64,000 nucleotides of DNA from Niastella soli (GTDB lineage Bacteria > Bacteroidota > Bacteroidia > Chitinophagales > Chitinophagaceae): positions 124,001 to 188,000 of the forward strand of contig NZ_JAGHKO010000017.1 in the NCBI RefSeq assembly GCF_017742245.1, read 5' to 3'. The notes below the pieces were generated by a model, which ran no database searches, was not told the origin of the DNA, and saw nothing but the letters and a program-made list of their open reading frames with translations. A program made the position numbers and the translations under genes. Shown here one piece after another: positions 8,636 through 16,936 of the stretch (position 1 is the stretch's first letter; each line of letters opens with the position of its first letter).

Positions 8636-9625
8636 CTACTGGCGTTCTTTTACCGAAATTGGGTAGGCTTTAGTACGCAGGGTTAGCATAGGATCGGCAG
8701 TTTGGATGCCGGCGGGAACATTACCCGGGTTAAAGGAAAGCGCTTTATCTGCCGGCGTGGAATTATCAATGATCCTGCTGATCTCTATAATGCCTAATAA
8801 AACTTTCTGTCTTTTGTCTGGCCATGCAATGGAGGGGTTTTCTATTTCATCACCGGCTTCTGCAATTTGTGCATATAACTTAAAGCGTACCGGTTGGGCC
8901 GCGATCCGTTTACCGATCTCATCTATAAGATAATTTTTATCTTTCTGCGCATAGGTCTCTGCAGTCAGCAGCTCTTCACTTTTTTCGGGAAGGATCTGGT
9001 AACGAATGTAATGGACCTGTCCCTTACTGTTGGTAAATTTAAAACTGTTTACACCGAAGTATGAAATGGTTGCATAGCTTGCCGGCAGCTTTTGACTCGA
9101 AAGAAAAGATTTGGCTACAGGATGAGCAGCCAGGAATGTATCCAGCGGTGTTGGCTTTGCTGCCCCCTGGCCGCTGCTTCCGATGGACAGGAGCAGCAGG
9201 CGAAACTCGTCGGACGTAGCCGTGGGAAAGCCATTGAAGCTATGGGAAACAATATCCGTTGTCTGGCCATCCTGAAATTTGAATTTTATGGCAAGCCCGC
9301 GCGGATTGGCAGGTCCGATGTTATCAGGTATGTCGGGTATGCCGGTAAAATCGGAAAAGCGAACGATGACAGTACTGTTTTGCTTTTGCAAATGAAATGC
9401 GGTAGTCAGCCTCGCAGCCTCCCTGTTTGGTGTGAACTTGCCTTCAAAAAAAATCCCTTTTGCATGTACAGCCCGGGCTTCGTGCTTGCCGAAAGCACTA
9501 TGCAGTGCATCGACCAATTGCGGTGGAGAGGCTGGTTCACCAGTGGTTTGGGCTTCTGTTGCCGTATTCATTACACCCATAACCAGGGTGAATAAAAAAT
9601 AGTGTAAAGGGAAAAAACGATTCAT
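8636..9625 (-). CDS. catalase-related peroxidase (SrpA-like), exported
   Basis: The 329-residue product has an N-terminal signal peptide and a minimal catalase fold without the large C-terminal extensions of classical catalases. Recognisable family segments are ARAVHAKGIFFEGKF, VRFSDFTGIPD and NPRGLAIKF. Members of this catalase-related peroxidase family bind heme and oxidise small organics with peroxide. The signal peptide places it in the periplasm. It is the first gene of a probable two-gene operon with the lipoprotein hydrolase. The length of about 330 residues matches the SrpA-type branch. Individual heme ligands were not verified. Confidence 0.8.
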   Translation of the reverse strand: MNRFFPLHYFLFTLVMGVMNTATEAQTTGEPASPPQLVDALHSAFGKHEARAVHAKGIFFEGKFTPNREAARLTTAFHLQKQNSTVIVRFSDFTGIPDIPDNIGPANPRGLAIKFKFQDGQTTDIVSHSFNGFPTATSDEFRLLLLSIGSSGQGAAKPTPLDTFLAAHPVAKSFLSSQKLPASYATISYFGVNSFKFTNSKGQVHYIRYQILPEKSEELLTAETYAQKDKNYLIDEIGKRIAAQPVRFKLYAQIAEAGDEIENPSIAWPDKRQKVLLGIIEISRIIDNSTPADKALSFNPGNVPAGIQTADPMLTLRTKAYPISVKERQ

Positions 9626-9791
9626 AAAAGCTGTTTTGGTAAAAAAATATTATTGATCACGAAGATGAAATATTTAAACCGGTCAATGGATAGACCAATT
9701 ATCGCATTGCTTGTTAATTTCATTGTTTCACGATCCAATCCTGCTTTTATGAAACCCTTCCAGGTACGAGAGAACTGTTTACAGTGATATT

Positions 9792-10976
9792 TTATATATC
9801 GTGAATAACATTGTCTTTTGCCAGCAATACGCTCCGTTCTATACGGTGCTGCAGTTCACGTACATTGCCTAGCCAGTTATATTGCTGCAATTTTTGCATG
9901 GCAGGTTCATCAACCCCCGTGATCGTTTTTTGCAGTTTATTGCTATAATATTGAATGAAATGTTTTACTAATAGTGGAATATCTTCCTTTCGTTCGCGTA
10001 ACGGCGGAAGCGTGATCGGAAACACATGTAACCGGTAATATAAATCCAGTCGAAAGCGCCCTTGCCCTACTTCCTGTTCAAGATTCCTGTTGGTAGCGGC
10101 AATGATACGGATATTGGTTTTTATAAAAGCAGTAGCGCCAATGGGTTCAATCTCTTTTTCCTGCAATACACGCAACAGTTTTGCCTGCATGTCCATGGGC
10201 ATCTCGCCAATTTCATCAAGTAAGATCGTGCCCCCGTCTGCCAATGCCAGTTTACCTGGTTTGCTTTTATTGGCGCCGGTAAAAGCGCCCTTTTCATAAC
10301 CAAACAGCTCGGCTTCAATAAGGCTGGCAGGAATAGCTGCACAATTGATCCTGATAAAAGGTTTTGTTTTTCGTTCTGATGCCTGAACAATACTATTGGC
10401 TACTACTTCTTTGCCGGTACCACTTTCGCCCAACAACAATACAGAGGTGTCGAAAGGCGCCACCTGTTCAATTAACTGATAAACCTGGATCATCGATGCA
10501 CTGGCGCCAATCAGATCCTTATATGCATGACGATGGATTTTTGTACTCCTGTTCCCGGTGAATGGTTTAGTTGCACTGTTGGAAAGCTCCTGGCTCTGCA
10601 ATTGCCTTTGCATTTCGTAACGGTACCGTGCAATGTCAAGAGTTACCAGCAGATCTCTTTCCCTAAATGGTTTTACAATAAAACCATAGGGATTGGTGGT
10701 TTTTGCCGCTTCCAACACCCCCTGATTTGAATTGGCTGAGATATAAATAAACGGTATGTTGGCTTTGTTTAATTGTAATGCCAGATCAATGCCGGTAAAT
10801 TTGCCCTTCAAAAAAATATCCACCAATACAAATGTTGGCCTTGATTCAGCAATGATCGTCATGGCATCTTCTACCGACCGGGCAACGCCTGTGGTTTTAT
10901 AGCCAGCTTTCTCAAGGATCTTCCGTATGTCCCTTGCTACAATCAGTTCATCTTCTACGATTAATATTCTTTCCAT
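9792..10976 (-). CDS. NtrC-like response regulator lacking the C-terminal HTH
   Basis: From the ATG at 10976 (MERILIVEDE) the product is 394 residues. It has a receiver domain (phospho-acceptor Asp53, Lys102) and a sigma-54 AAA+ domain with Walker A GESGTGKE (183-190) and GAFTGA (230-235). The frame ends with LLAKDNVIHDI, directly after the AAA+ lid, and no Fis-type HTH follows in any nearby frame. The protein may activate sigma-54 from solution or by partnering, or the gene may have lost its 3' end. An upstream start at 11012 would overlap the kinase. It follows the kinase gene with a 16-bp gap, giving a two-component operon. Confidence 0.85.
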   Translation of the reverse strand: MERILIVEDELIVARDIRKILEKAGYKTTGVARSVEDAMTIIAESRPTFVLVDIFLKGKFTGIDLALQLNKANIPFIYISANSNQGVLEAAKTTNPYGFIVKPFRERDLLVTLDIARYRYEMQRQLQSQELSNSATKPFTGNRSTKIHRHAYKDLIGASASMIQVYQLIEQVAPFDTSVLLLGESGTGKEVVANSIVQASERKTKPFIRINCAAIPASLIEAELFGYEKGAFTGANKSKPGKLALADGGTILLDEIGEMPMDMQAKLLRVLQEKEIEPIGATAFIKTNIRIIAATNRNLEQEVGQGRFRLDLYYRLHVFPITLPPLRERKEDIPLLVKHFIQYYSNKLQKTITGVDEPAMQKLQQYNWLGNVRELQHRIERSVLLAKDNVIHDI

Positions 10977-10992
10977 GAAAAATTTATTATAC

Positions 10993-13224
10993 CTATTCAA
11001 CAGGGTTGTCAAAATATTGTGGTTTAAAAGACAGGGAAATCTCCGCCCCCTGGTCGTTTTGAATACTAAGAGCGCCTTCCAGTTGTTCTGAAAATAGTTT
11101 TATCAACTGAATACCCAACGAGGCGCATTCACTGGTTTCACACTGCGTAGCAAACCCAATGCCGTTGTCTTTTATTGTAAGTACCAGGTTTTCTCCCTCA
11201 TCTTTTAATGAGACGAAGATCGTGCCTTTCCTGTTCTCGGGAAAGGCATGTTTAATGGAATTGGTGATCGCCTCGTTTAATATCAGTCCTACAGGAACAC
11301 CCTGAGAAACATCGAGGTTTATATTGTTAATATCTAAATTGAATGCAATGTGAGCCACGTTAGCCAGGCTGCTTTTTAAATGGCTGATCATATCCGTAAG
11401 ATAAGAAGCCACATTAATCAAATTTTCCTGGTTGGGTAAGTACAGTTTTTGATGTATCAGGGCAATGGACTGCATTCGTTCCCGGGCTTTATTGATGGCC
11501 TCTATGGCTGATGGATTGTCCAGGAACTCAGATTGCGCATTGAATAAACTTATTATAAGCTGTAAATTATTTTTAACCCTGTGGTGAATCTCTTTAACAA
11601 GCCATTCTTTTTCTTTTACCAGTTGTTGTAACGCGCTGTTTTTTTCTTTGATCTCTTTATTGTTGCGCTTCTTTACCTGGTACTGATAATTTAATAGAAA
11701 TAAAATAACCAACAAAAGCGCCAGGCCCAGAAATGTCAATTTTTTCACCGTGTCGGCTTCGTGTAAGCTGATCTGCTGGCTGTTATTGATATTTTGCAGT
11801 AAACGGATGTCCTGTTCTTTTTTTACCGTTTCATATTTTATTTGTAACTCTTCTATTTGCCGGCTCTTTTTTTCATTGAAAATAGAATCGTTTAACAGTT
11901 TGTGTTGCCTGAAATGATCGATAGCAGACAGAAAATGCCCTTCTGCTGAATCAACAGCAAACAACATCAGGTGAATGTCTTTTATAATGGCCAACTCGTT
12001 CTTTTGCGGATCAAAGGCAAGCGCGCTACGCAAATAATAACCTGCTTTTGTAAATTGTTTTTGATGCAGGTAAAATTTTCCAATATCGTAGGGCGCTCTT
12101 TGCGTGGCCTCCAGATCGTTACCGGTTTGCTTGTACCACCGCATCATCTCTAAATATAGTTTTTCAGCCTCCCGATAGTTTCCCAGCGCCTCGTAGCAAT
12201 AGGCTAAATTCTGCGCAATACATCCTTTTTGAATTTGTGTAAGCGGTGGCACATCCCGTGAAAGCGTAAATATAAAACGAAGACCATCTTTAGGTTTGAC
12301 TTGTGAAATCAGCTCCTGCACAATAACACCCGCAGCATAAAACATGGCAAAACTTGGAAAGCCCTGACTCCTCCACTTTTCAACAGCTTTTTTATACCAT
12401 TCCATTCCTTTCTGCCTGTTTCCGATCTCAAGATTAACCCGCCCAAGACTTGCGTAAAAATTGGCAGCCAAAACCGTGTCGTGCGTATTTTCCATGCTCT
12501 CTAAACTTTTCAGGCTATAATCCAGCGCCTTATTCAGATTGCCTTTCAAACGGTTAACGGCCGATAACAGATCGTACGCATAATGAAGCCGCTTATAATT
12601 GATCATTTTATATCGCCTGATCACATCTTCCAGTTCAATTTCTGCGAGATCGAGGTTACCCTGGTTTAAATGGATAATGGCGGTTTCTTTCAACACCCTG
12701 ATCTCCTGCTCCTGGTTTTTTGTTTCTTTGTAAAGAGCCATTGCCTGGTTGTAGTTATCCAGCACTTCCGGATAATTTTTCACCTTTGTGCTTAACCAGA
12801 TCCCAAATTTGAAACGTAAAGCGGCTTCAGCTTCCTTGGCTTCGTTATCGCCTTTCTTTCTAAAGCGGTTAATCAGGTCTGCCACCAGGGCGTGACCCTG
12901 CTGATCTTCACCCTTCTCCATAGTTCCAATGGCTATCACGCTTTCAATTTCAAAATCCCATTTTTCGCTCTTCAGGTTTTTATTTAACTTTTTTGCATCC
13001 TCCAGATAGAAAAAGGCGCTGTCCAGATCACTTTTTGCTTCGCCTGGTTTATAAATATGAAACTTACCCAGTTCAACCAGTATTTTAAGCCTCCCTGTAT
13101 CGGCAGGCGTCTTTTCGAGTTGTAGTAGCAGCGAATTTGCCTTTTCGCGGGTAATACTTTGACCGCCGGCGATAATGGTAAGATGAAGAAGGAATACACA
13201 AAAAATCTGCTTCTTTGAGGTCAT
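10993..13224 (-). CDS. TPR-repeat sensor histidine kinase (HisKA_2 family)
   Basis: The ATG at 13224 gives 743 residues starting with a signal peptide (MTSKKQIFCVFLLHLTIIAGG). An in-frame ATG at 13332 would hide that signal internally. A long periplasmic segment of tetratricopeptide-like helical repeats spans roughly residues 30-480. One transmembrane helix (TFLGLALLLVILFLLNY) follows, then a short coiled coil, the HisKA_2 dimerisation domain with phospho-acceptor in EIHHRVKNNLQLI, and an HATPase domain (NEAITNSIKHAFP, DNGIGF). It probably senses a periplasmic or envelope ligand and phosphorylates the adjacent NtrC-like regulator. Confidence 0.88.
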   Translation of the reverse strand: MTSKKQIFCVFLLHLTIIAGGQSITREKANSLLLQLEKTPADTGRLKILVELGKFHIYKPGEAKSDLDSAFFYLEDAKKLNKNLKSEKWDFEIESVIAIGTMEKGEDQQGHALVADLINRFRKKGDNEAKEAEAALRFKFGIWLSTKVKNYPEVLDNYNQAMALYKETKNQEQEIRVLKETAIIHLNQGNLDLAEIELEDVIRRYKMINYKRLHYAYDLLSAVNRLKGNLNKALDYSLKSLESMENTHDTVLAANFYASLGRVNLEIGNRQKGMEWYKKAVEKWRSQGFPSFAMFYAAGVIVQELISQVKPKDGLRFIFTLSRDVPPLTQIQKGCIAQNLAYCYEALGNYREAEKLYLEMMRWYKQTGNDLEATQRAPYDIGKFYLHQKQFTKAGYYLRSALAFDPQKNELAIIKDIHLMLFAVDSAEGHFLSAIDHFRQHKLLNDSIFNEKKSRQIEELQIKYETVKKEQDIRLLQNINNSQQISLHEADTVKKLTFLGLALLLVILFLLNYQYQVKKRNNKEIKEKNSALQQLVKEKEWLVKEIHHRVKNNLQLIISLFNAQSEFLDNPSAIEAINKARERMQSIALIHQKLYLPNQENLINVASYLTDMISHLKSSLANVAHIAFNLDINNINLDVSQGVPVGLILNEAITNSIKHAFPENRKGTIFVSLKDEGENLVLTIKDNGIGFATQCETSECASLGIQLIKLFSEQLEGALSIQNDQGAEISLSFKPQYFDNPVE

Positions 13225-13495
13225 ACGGCGGTGCTTAAGTGCTAAAGATAGTTTGATTTGCCACTGTTTCCCCAGGGGTTGCTCATTGAAAAGATGATAT
13301 ATGAGATTTATACAACAAAACCCTTCATTCATACAATGAATAAGCAGATCATCTGGCCAGGCTTTGTTTTTGTACCGGAATCGATGATCTAAGCAATCAT
13401 TACCCGGTTTGATACATTTATGTTTATGCGGAACCTCGATAATTTTGGAACGCAGTTATATGATGCAAACACTTATCACCTAAAAATAATCCCTT

Positions 13496-14236
13496 ATGAC
13501 AAAAAGAACGATCGTATTTATCCATGGATTATGGCTTCATGCCAGTTCCTGGCAGCCATGGATAGAATACTTCCGTCAGCATGGATACCCGACGTTGAAT
13601 CCCGGATGGCCCGGTGACAGCCTTACAGTTGCTGAAACAAAAGAACGTTTCCGGCTTATTGCCAATCATGGCGTAAAGGAAATTGCAGACAGCTATGCTT
13701 CCATTATTGCCACGCTTAATGAACCTCCCATTCTCATCGGTCATTCTTTTGGCGGACTCATTGCACAAATACTGCTAAGCCGGGGGATTGCTGCAGCGGG
13801 GATCGCCATCGATCCTGCACCCATGAAAGGTATTTGGCAGTTACCGTTCTCTGCCCTCAGATCCGCATGGCCTGTTTTAAGCAATCCATTCAACCTTAAA
13901 AAAGCCGTTTCACTAACCTTCAAACAATTCAGATATGCATTTGGGAATGCCATTCCTGAAAATGAAGCAAGGGCGATATATGACAAATGGGCAATACCAT
14001 CTCCAGCAAGGCCTCTTTTCCAGGCAGCCACCGCATCTTTTTTTGGTTCAGAAACAAAAGTTGATACCCATAATGTTGCCAGGGGCCCGCTCTTAATTAC
14101 AGGTGGTGAAAAGGACCACATCGTTCCGGCAATACTCAGCAGTGCTGCGGCAAAAAAATATAAACCTTCCGTAATTACAGATTATAAATTATTCGAAAAT
14201 CGCGGCCATTCATTGGCTTTAGACCATGGCTGGTAG
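13496..14236 (+). CDS. alpha/beta hydrolase ending at a premature amber codon
   Basis: The 246-residue product is a soluble alpha/beta hydrolase with HGLWLHASSW (oxyanion region), nucleophile Ser84 in GHSFGG, an acid in GGEKDHIVP and catalytic His238 in NRGHSLALDHGW. The TAG at 14234-14236 interrupts a reading frame that continues with family-like sequence (ELASYSLAWLNRNGF) to a TAG at 14282-14284. Relatives normally end with about 15 such residues, so this looks like a Gln-to-amber change. All catalytic residues precede the stop, so the enzyme may retain function without its final helix. It is convergent with the quinone oxidoreductase gene. Confidence 0.78.
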   Translation: MTKRTIVFIHGLWLHASSWQPWIEYFRQHGYPTLNPGWPGDSLTVAETKERFRLIANHGVKEIADSYASIIATLNEPPILIGHSFGGLIAQILLSRGIAAAGIAIDPAPMKGIWQLPFSALRSAWPVLSNPFNLKKAVSLTFKQFRYAFGNAIPENEARAIYDKWAIPSPARPLFQAATASFFGSETKVDTHNVARGPLLITGGEKDHIVPAILSSAAAKKYKPSVITDYKLFENRGHSLALDHGW

Positions 14237-14317
14237 GAACTGGCCTCCTACTCGTTAGCCTGGCTGAACAGGAATGGGTTTTAGCCTTTCTGTTGCTTCT
14301 ATCTTTTTTACCAGGAA

Positions 14318-14344
14318 CCCGGCGGCAAAAGCAACGCCGCCGGG
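14318..14344. terminator. GC-rich hairpin between convergent genes
   Basis: CCCGGCGGC (14318-14326) pairs perfectly with GCCGCCGGG (14336-14344). It lies between the hydrolase (plus strand) and the oxidoreductase (minus strand), with a T-run on the minus side, so it probably serves both. Confidence 0.65.
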
Positions 14345-14350
14345 TATTAC

Positions 14351-15283
14351 TCATTCACTAACCTGCAACACGATCTTTCCTTTTTTCCCGGACTGAAAGA
14401 TCATTTCAAAAGCTTTGCGTGCATCGGCAAGTGGAATAACAGCGCCTACTACCGGCCTGATATGTCCGCGATCGATGAGCAGTGCAATTTCCATCAATTG
14501 CAAACGATTACTCTTTACAATAAAAAATATTCCCCGCACTCCTAATGTTGCAGGTGGTTGTTTTATTGATTCCCCCGCAATAGACACCAGTGTACCTCCC
14601 CTTTTCAGTACCTGCCATGAACGGTCCTGCGTATCGCCGCCGATACTGTCCAACACAAGATCCACGTCGCTGATCACTTTCTCGAATCGTTCCGATTTGT
14701 AATTGATCACCTGATGAGCTCCAAGGCTTTTTACCAGGTCAACACTTTCTGCATCTGTGGTTGCAATGACCGTTGCCCCACGCCAGCGGGCAATCTGTAC
14801 GGCAATGCTGCCAACCCCTCCTGCAGCGCCATGGATCAGCACTTTCTGACCAGGCAACAAACCACCATGCTCAAATAAAGCCTGCCAGGCAGTAAGAGCA
14901 GCCAGGGGAAGCGTTGCAGCCTGAACCGCATTCAGCGTTAACGGTTTGGGAGCAAGGTTTCGGGCTTCAACAGCAACATATTCTGCCGCAGTACCGTTCC
15001 TGAAAAAAGAAGTAAGCGCATATACGTGGTCGCCCACTGCAACTCCTGTTGCTCCGGGAGAAACATTCTCAACAATGCCACAAAGCTCATGTCCGGGAAT
15101 GGTGGGCAACCTGCTATTGCCTTTTTCATCAACGTACGTGGGTCCCCAGTTTAATTCATTAGTGGTAATGCCCGAAGCAAGCACCCTTACCAGGGCATCT
15201 CCTTCCGACAGGCCGGGAACGGGGGCCTCTTCATAAACGATCTGTTCAACCCCTCCTTTTGCATGCAAACGAATAGCTTTCAT
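14351..15283 (-). CDS. NADP-dependent medium-chain quinone oxidoreductase
   Basis: With the ATG at 15283 (MKAIRLHAKGGVEQI) the product is 310 residues; an alternative at 15307 adds eight. It is a medium-chain dehydrogenase/reductase of the quinone oxidoreductase/zinc-independent branch. It shows the GroES-like N-terminal domain (PGHELCGIVENV), a Rossmann nucleotide-binding motif (LIHGAAGGVGSIAVQIA) and DLVLDSIGGDTQ. The structural zinc cysteine cluster is absent. It probably reduces quinones or enones with NADPH in the cytoplasm. It is the last gene of a minus-strand series starting with the hydrolase at 19202, and it starts 23 bp after the RidA stop. Confidence 0.87.
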   Translation of the reverse strand: MKAIRLHAKGGVEQIVYEEAPVPGLSEGDALVRVLASGITTNELNWGPTYVDEKGNSRLPTIPGHELCGIVENVSPGATGVAVGDHVYALTSFFRNGTAAEYVAVEARNLAPKPLTLNAVQAATLPLAALTAWQALFEHGGLLPGQKVLIHGAAGGVGSIAVQIARWRGATVIATTDAESVDLVKSLGAHQVINYKSERFEKVISDVDLVLDSIGGDTQDRSWQVLKRGGTLVSIAGESIKQPPATLGVRGIFFIVKSNRLQLMEIALLIDRGHIRPVVGAVIPLADARKAFEMIFQSGKKGKIVLQVSE

Positions 15284-15306
15284 ATATTTTTTTATTAGTG
15301 TTTCCA

Positions 15307-15699
15307 TTAAGCTTTTTTTGCGATGATCTTAATTTCAACCAGTTGACCATCCAGGGCCAGGCGGCTTACCTGTATTAGGGTACTGGGTATCTGCATGGGA
15401 TTGCTATACATTTCTTTCCCTACTTTGGCGCGGGCCATGAACGCATTTCCCATATCCATTACATAAAGCACTTCTTCCACCACATCATCCATAGCAAAAC
15501 CAAAGCCATCTAATAGTTTTTTAATGTTGGCATAAGCTCTTCGCACCTGGTTCTCCATTCCATTTTCCAGGTTGCCATTTTCATCGTGCCCTACCTGTCC
15601 GGCAAGATATACGGTATCATCTACTTTTACGCCCTGCGCATAGCCATATTCCTTTTCCCATGGCATACCCAGGCTTTGTACTTCCTTATTTACTTTCAT
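15307..15699 (-). CDS. RidA/YjgF-family protein
   Basis: The 130-residue product belongs to the YjgF/YER057c/UK114 (RidA) family, usually about 125-130 residues. Conserved segments are DTVYLAGQVGHDENG, VRRAYANIKKLLDGFG and a C-terminal VSRLALDGQLVEIKIIA. RidA enzymes hydrolyse reactive enamine/imine intermediates. This one has the VSRLA form in place of the canonical catalytic arginine context (typically RxxV-V-LP), so it may belong to a catabolic subfamily acting on other substrates. It is within the minus-strand operon between the decayed DoxX fragment (12 bp upstream) and the quinone oxidoreductase. Confidence 0.85.
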   Translation of the reverse strand: MKVNKEVQSLGMPWEKEYGYAQGVKVDDTVYLAGQVGHDENGNLENGMENQVRRAYANIKKLLDGFGFAMDDVVEEVLYVMDMGNAFMARAKVGKEMYSNPMQIPSTLIQVSRLALDGQLVEIKIIAKKA

Positions 15700-15710
15700 A
15701 ATTGTGTTTT

Positions 15711-15957
15711 TTATATTAGTGATCGGGAAGGTTTTGTATTTTTTATCAGATCCCGGTTGGCCAGGTAATGATCCATTGAATATTTACCCGCACCACAAAC
15801 AATGATCAACAGAAGAGAGATACTATACATAAACGGAACATCCTTTTCGGCCAATGAATCATTCCAATGAACCACAAGGTATCCCGTCATGGGCACCGCG
15901 AGCGCAATAAGAGCAGCCACCCGCGTGTAAAATCCAACAACGATAAACAGCAGATCC
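15711..15957 (-). pseudogene. DoxX-family membrane protein, N-terminal half deleted
   Basis: This frame reads DLLFIVVGFYTRVAALIALA and continues through TGYLVVHWNDSLAEKD and a second hydrophobic helix. That is the C-terminal half of a DoxX/SURF4-type membrane protein. No N-terminal half or start codon precedes it; the frame emerges directly from the end of the metallo-beta-lactamase remnant near 15957. I interpret the point as a deletion junction that removed the 3' end of one gene and the 5' end of the other. The stop is natural and the RidA gene follows. Confidence 0.65.
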
Positions 15958-16932
15958 TGTTTTCAAATCTTTATAGGTATTGGGTATGTTAACCTGGAAC
16001 TGAAGCCAGTTCCAGATAGGATAGCCTTTGTTGAATTCTTCCATTTTGAGAGAAGCAACGATCTGTTCCAGCGTCTGGTGCTGGTCAATTCCCATTTTAA
16101 CGCCGTCGTGCAAAGCCTGTAGATAATTGATAGAGAAGTCAATTTCACTTTTCCTGATCGGCTTGTAATGACCGGGCACAATGATCGCATCATCGGGCAG
16201 GAAGTCGCGGATCTTTTTTAAAGTATTCAGTACTTCCGCATGACGGCCATCCAGCAACCAGGGTATCCCCGGTTCCGGGCAAACGATCACATTACCTGTC
16301 CAAAGTGTTTTGGCAGTTGCGTCCCATACATAAAGATCACCGGGTGTTTGACCAAATCCAAAGGTCATGATCTGAACCGGCCTTCCATCCAGGTCAACCG
16401 AAAGATTTGTATCGATCAGGATATCGCCGTTCTCGGAACTACTTTCTCTATTCCCCGGCCCCTGCCGAATTTCTGCATCATCCAAACCGTGTCGGCATTA
16501 AAATGTTGATGTACATACTCACCGGTAGCCTTATGCTGAATGATGGTGGTTCCGGCGGGAAAAATGTAGTTACCATAGCTATGATCGCCGTGGTAACTGG
16601 TATTCACCAGGAATTTTACAGGCAACTGCGTTACTTTTCTGATCTGGGAAATCATCTGTCCGGCCAGATCGGCATTTAAAAACGATTCAATTACCAATAC
16701 ACCGTTCTTCCCTACGATGAAGCCGCCCGAAGTTCCCTTTGGGGCATTGGGTTTATCATCAAAATCGTTCTCAGGGAATACACCATATACATCAGGCGCT
16801 ATTTGTTTTGTGATCAATATGATCTTTATTCGCATCCCAGATCGGGTCCTGCGCAGCAAGTCCCAGGCAGGAAAGTACTCCAATGGTAAAACATATCCAT
16901 TGCCGTTTCAATAGTTCAACGTTCTTTTTCAT
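15958..16932 (-). pseudogene. periplasmic MBL-fold metallo-hydrolase, frameshifted twice
   Basis: Three frames together spell one exported metallo-beta-lactamase-fold protein. The start (ATG 16932) has a signal peptide ending GLAAQDPIWDANKDHI. The frame shifts near 16812-16825 into LITKQIAPDVYGVFPEND, and again near 16430-16445 into GDILIDTNLSVDLDGRP. The metal motif reads NTSYHGDHSYGN, where relatives usually have His in place of the Ser, and a later motif is VPGHYKP. The final part fuses to the DoxX remnant. The start is only 4 bp after the porin stop, so it was part of that operon. Sequencing error is unlikely to explain both shifts plus the fusion. Confidence 0.72.
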
Positions 16933-16936
16933 TTTC

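Noticed and set aside
9092-9595. 167-codon plus-strand frame opposite the catalase-like gene
   Set aside because: It is fully antisense to a gene with clear family similarity; the frame is a by-product of codon use.
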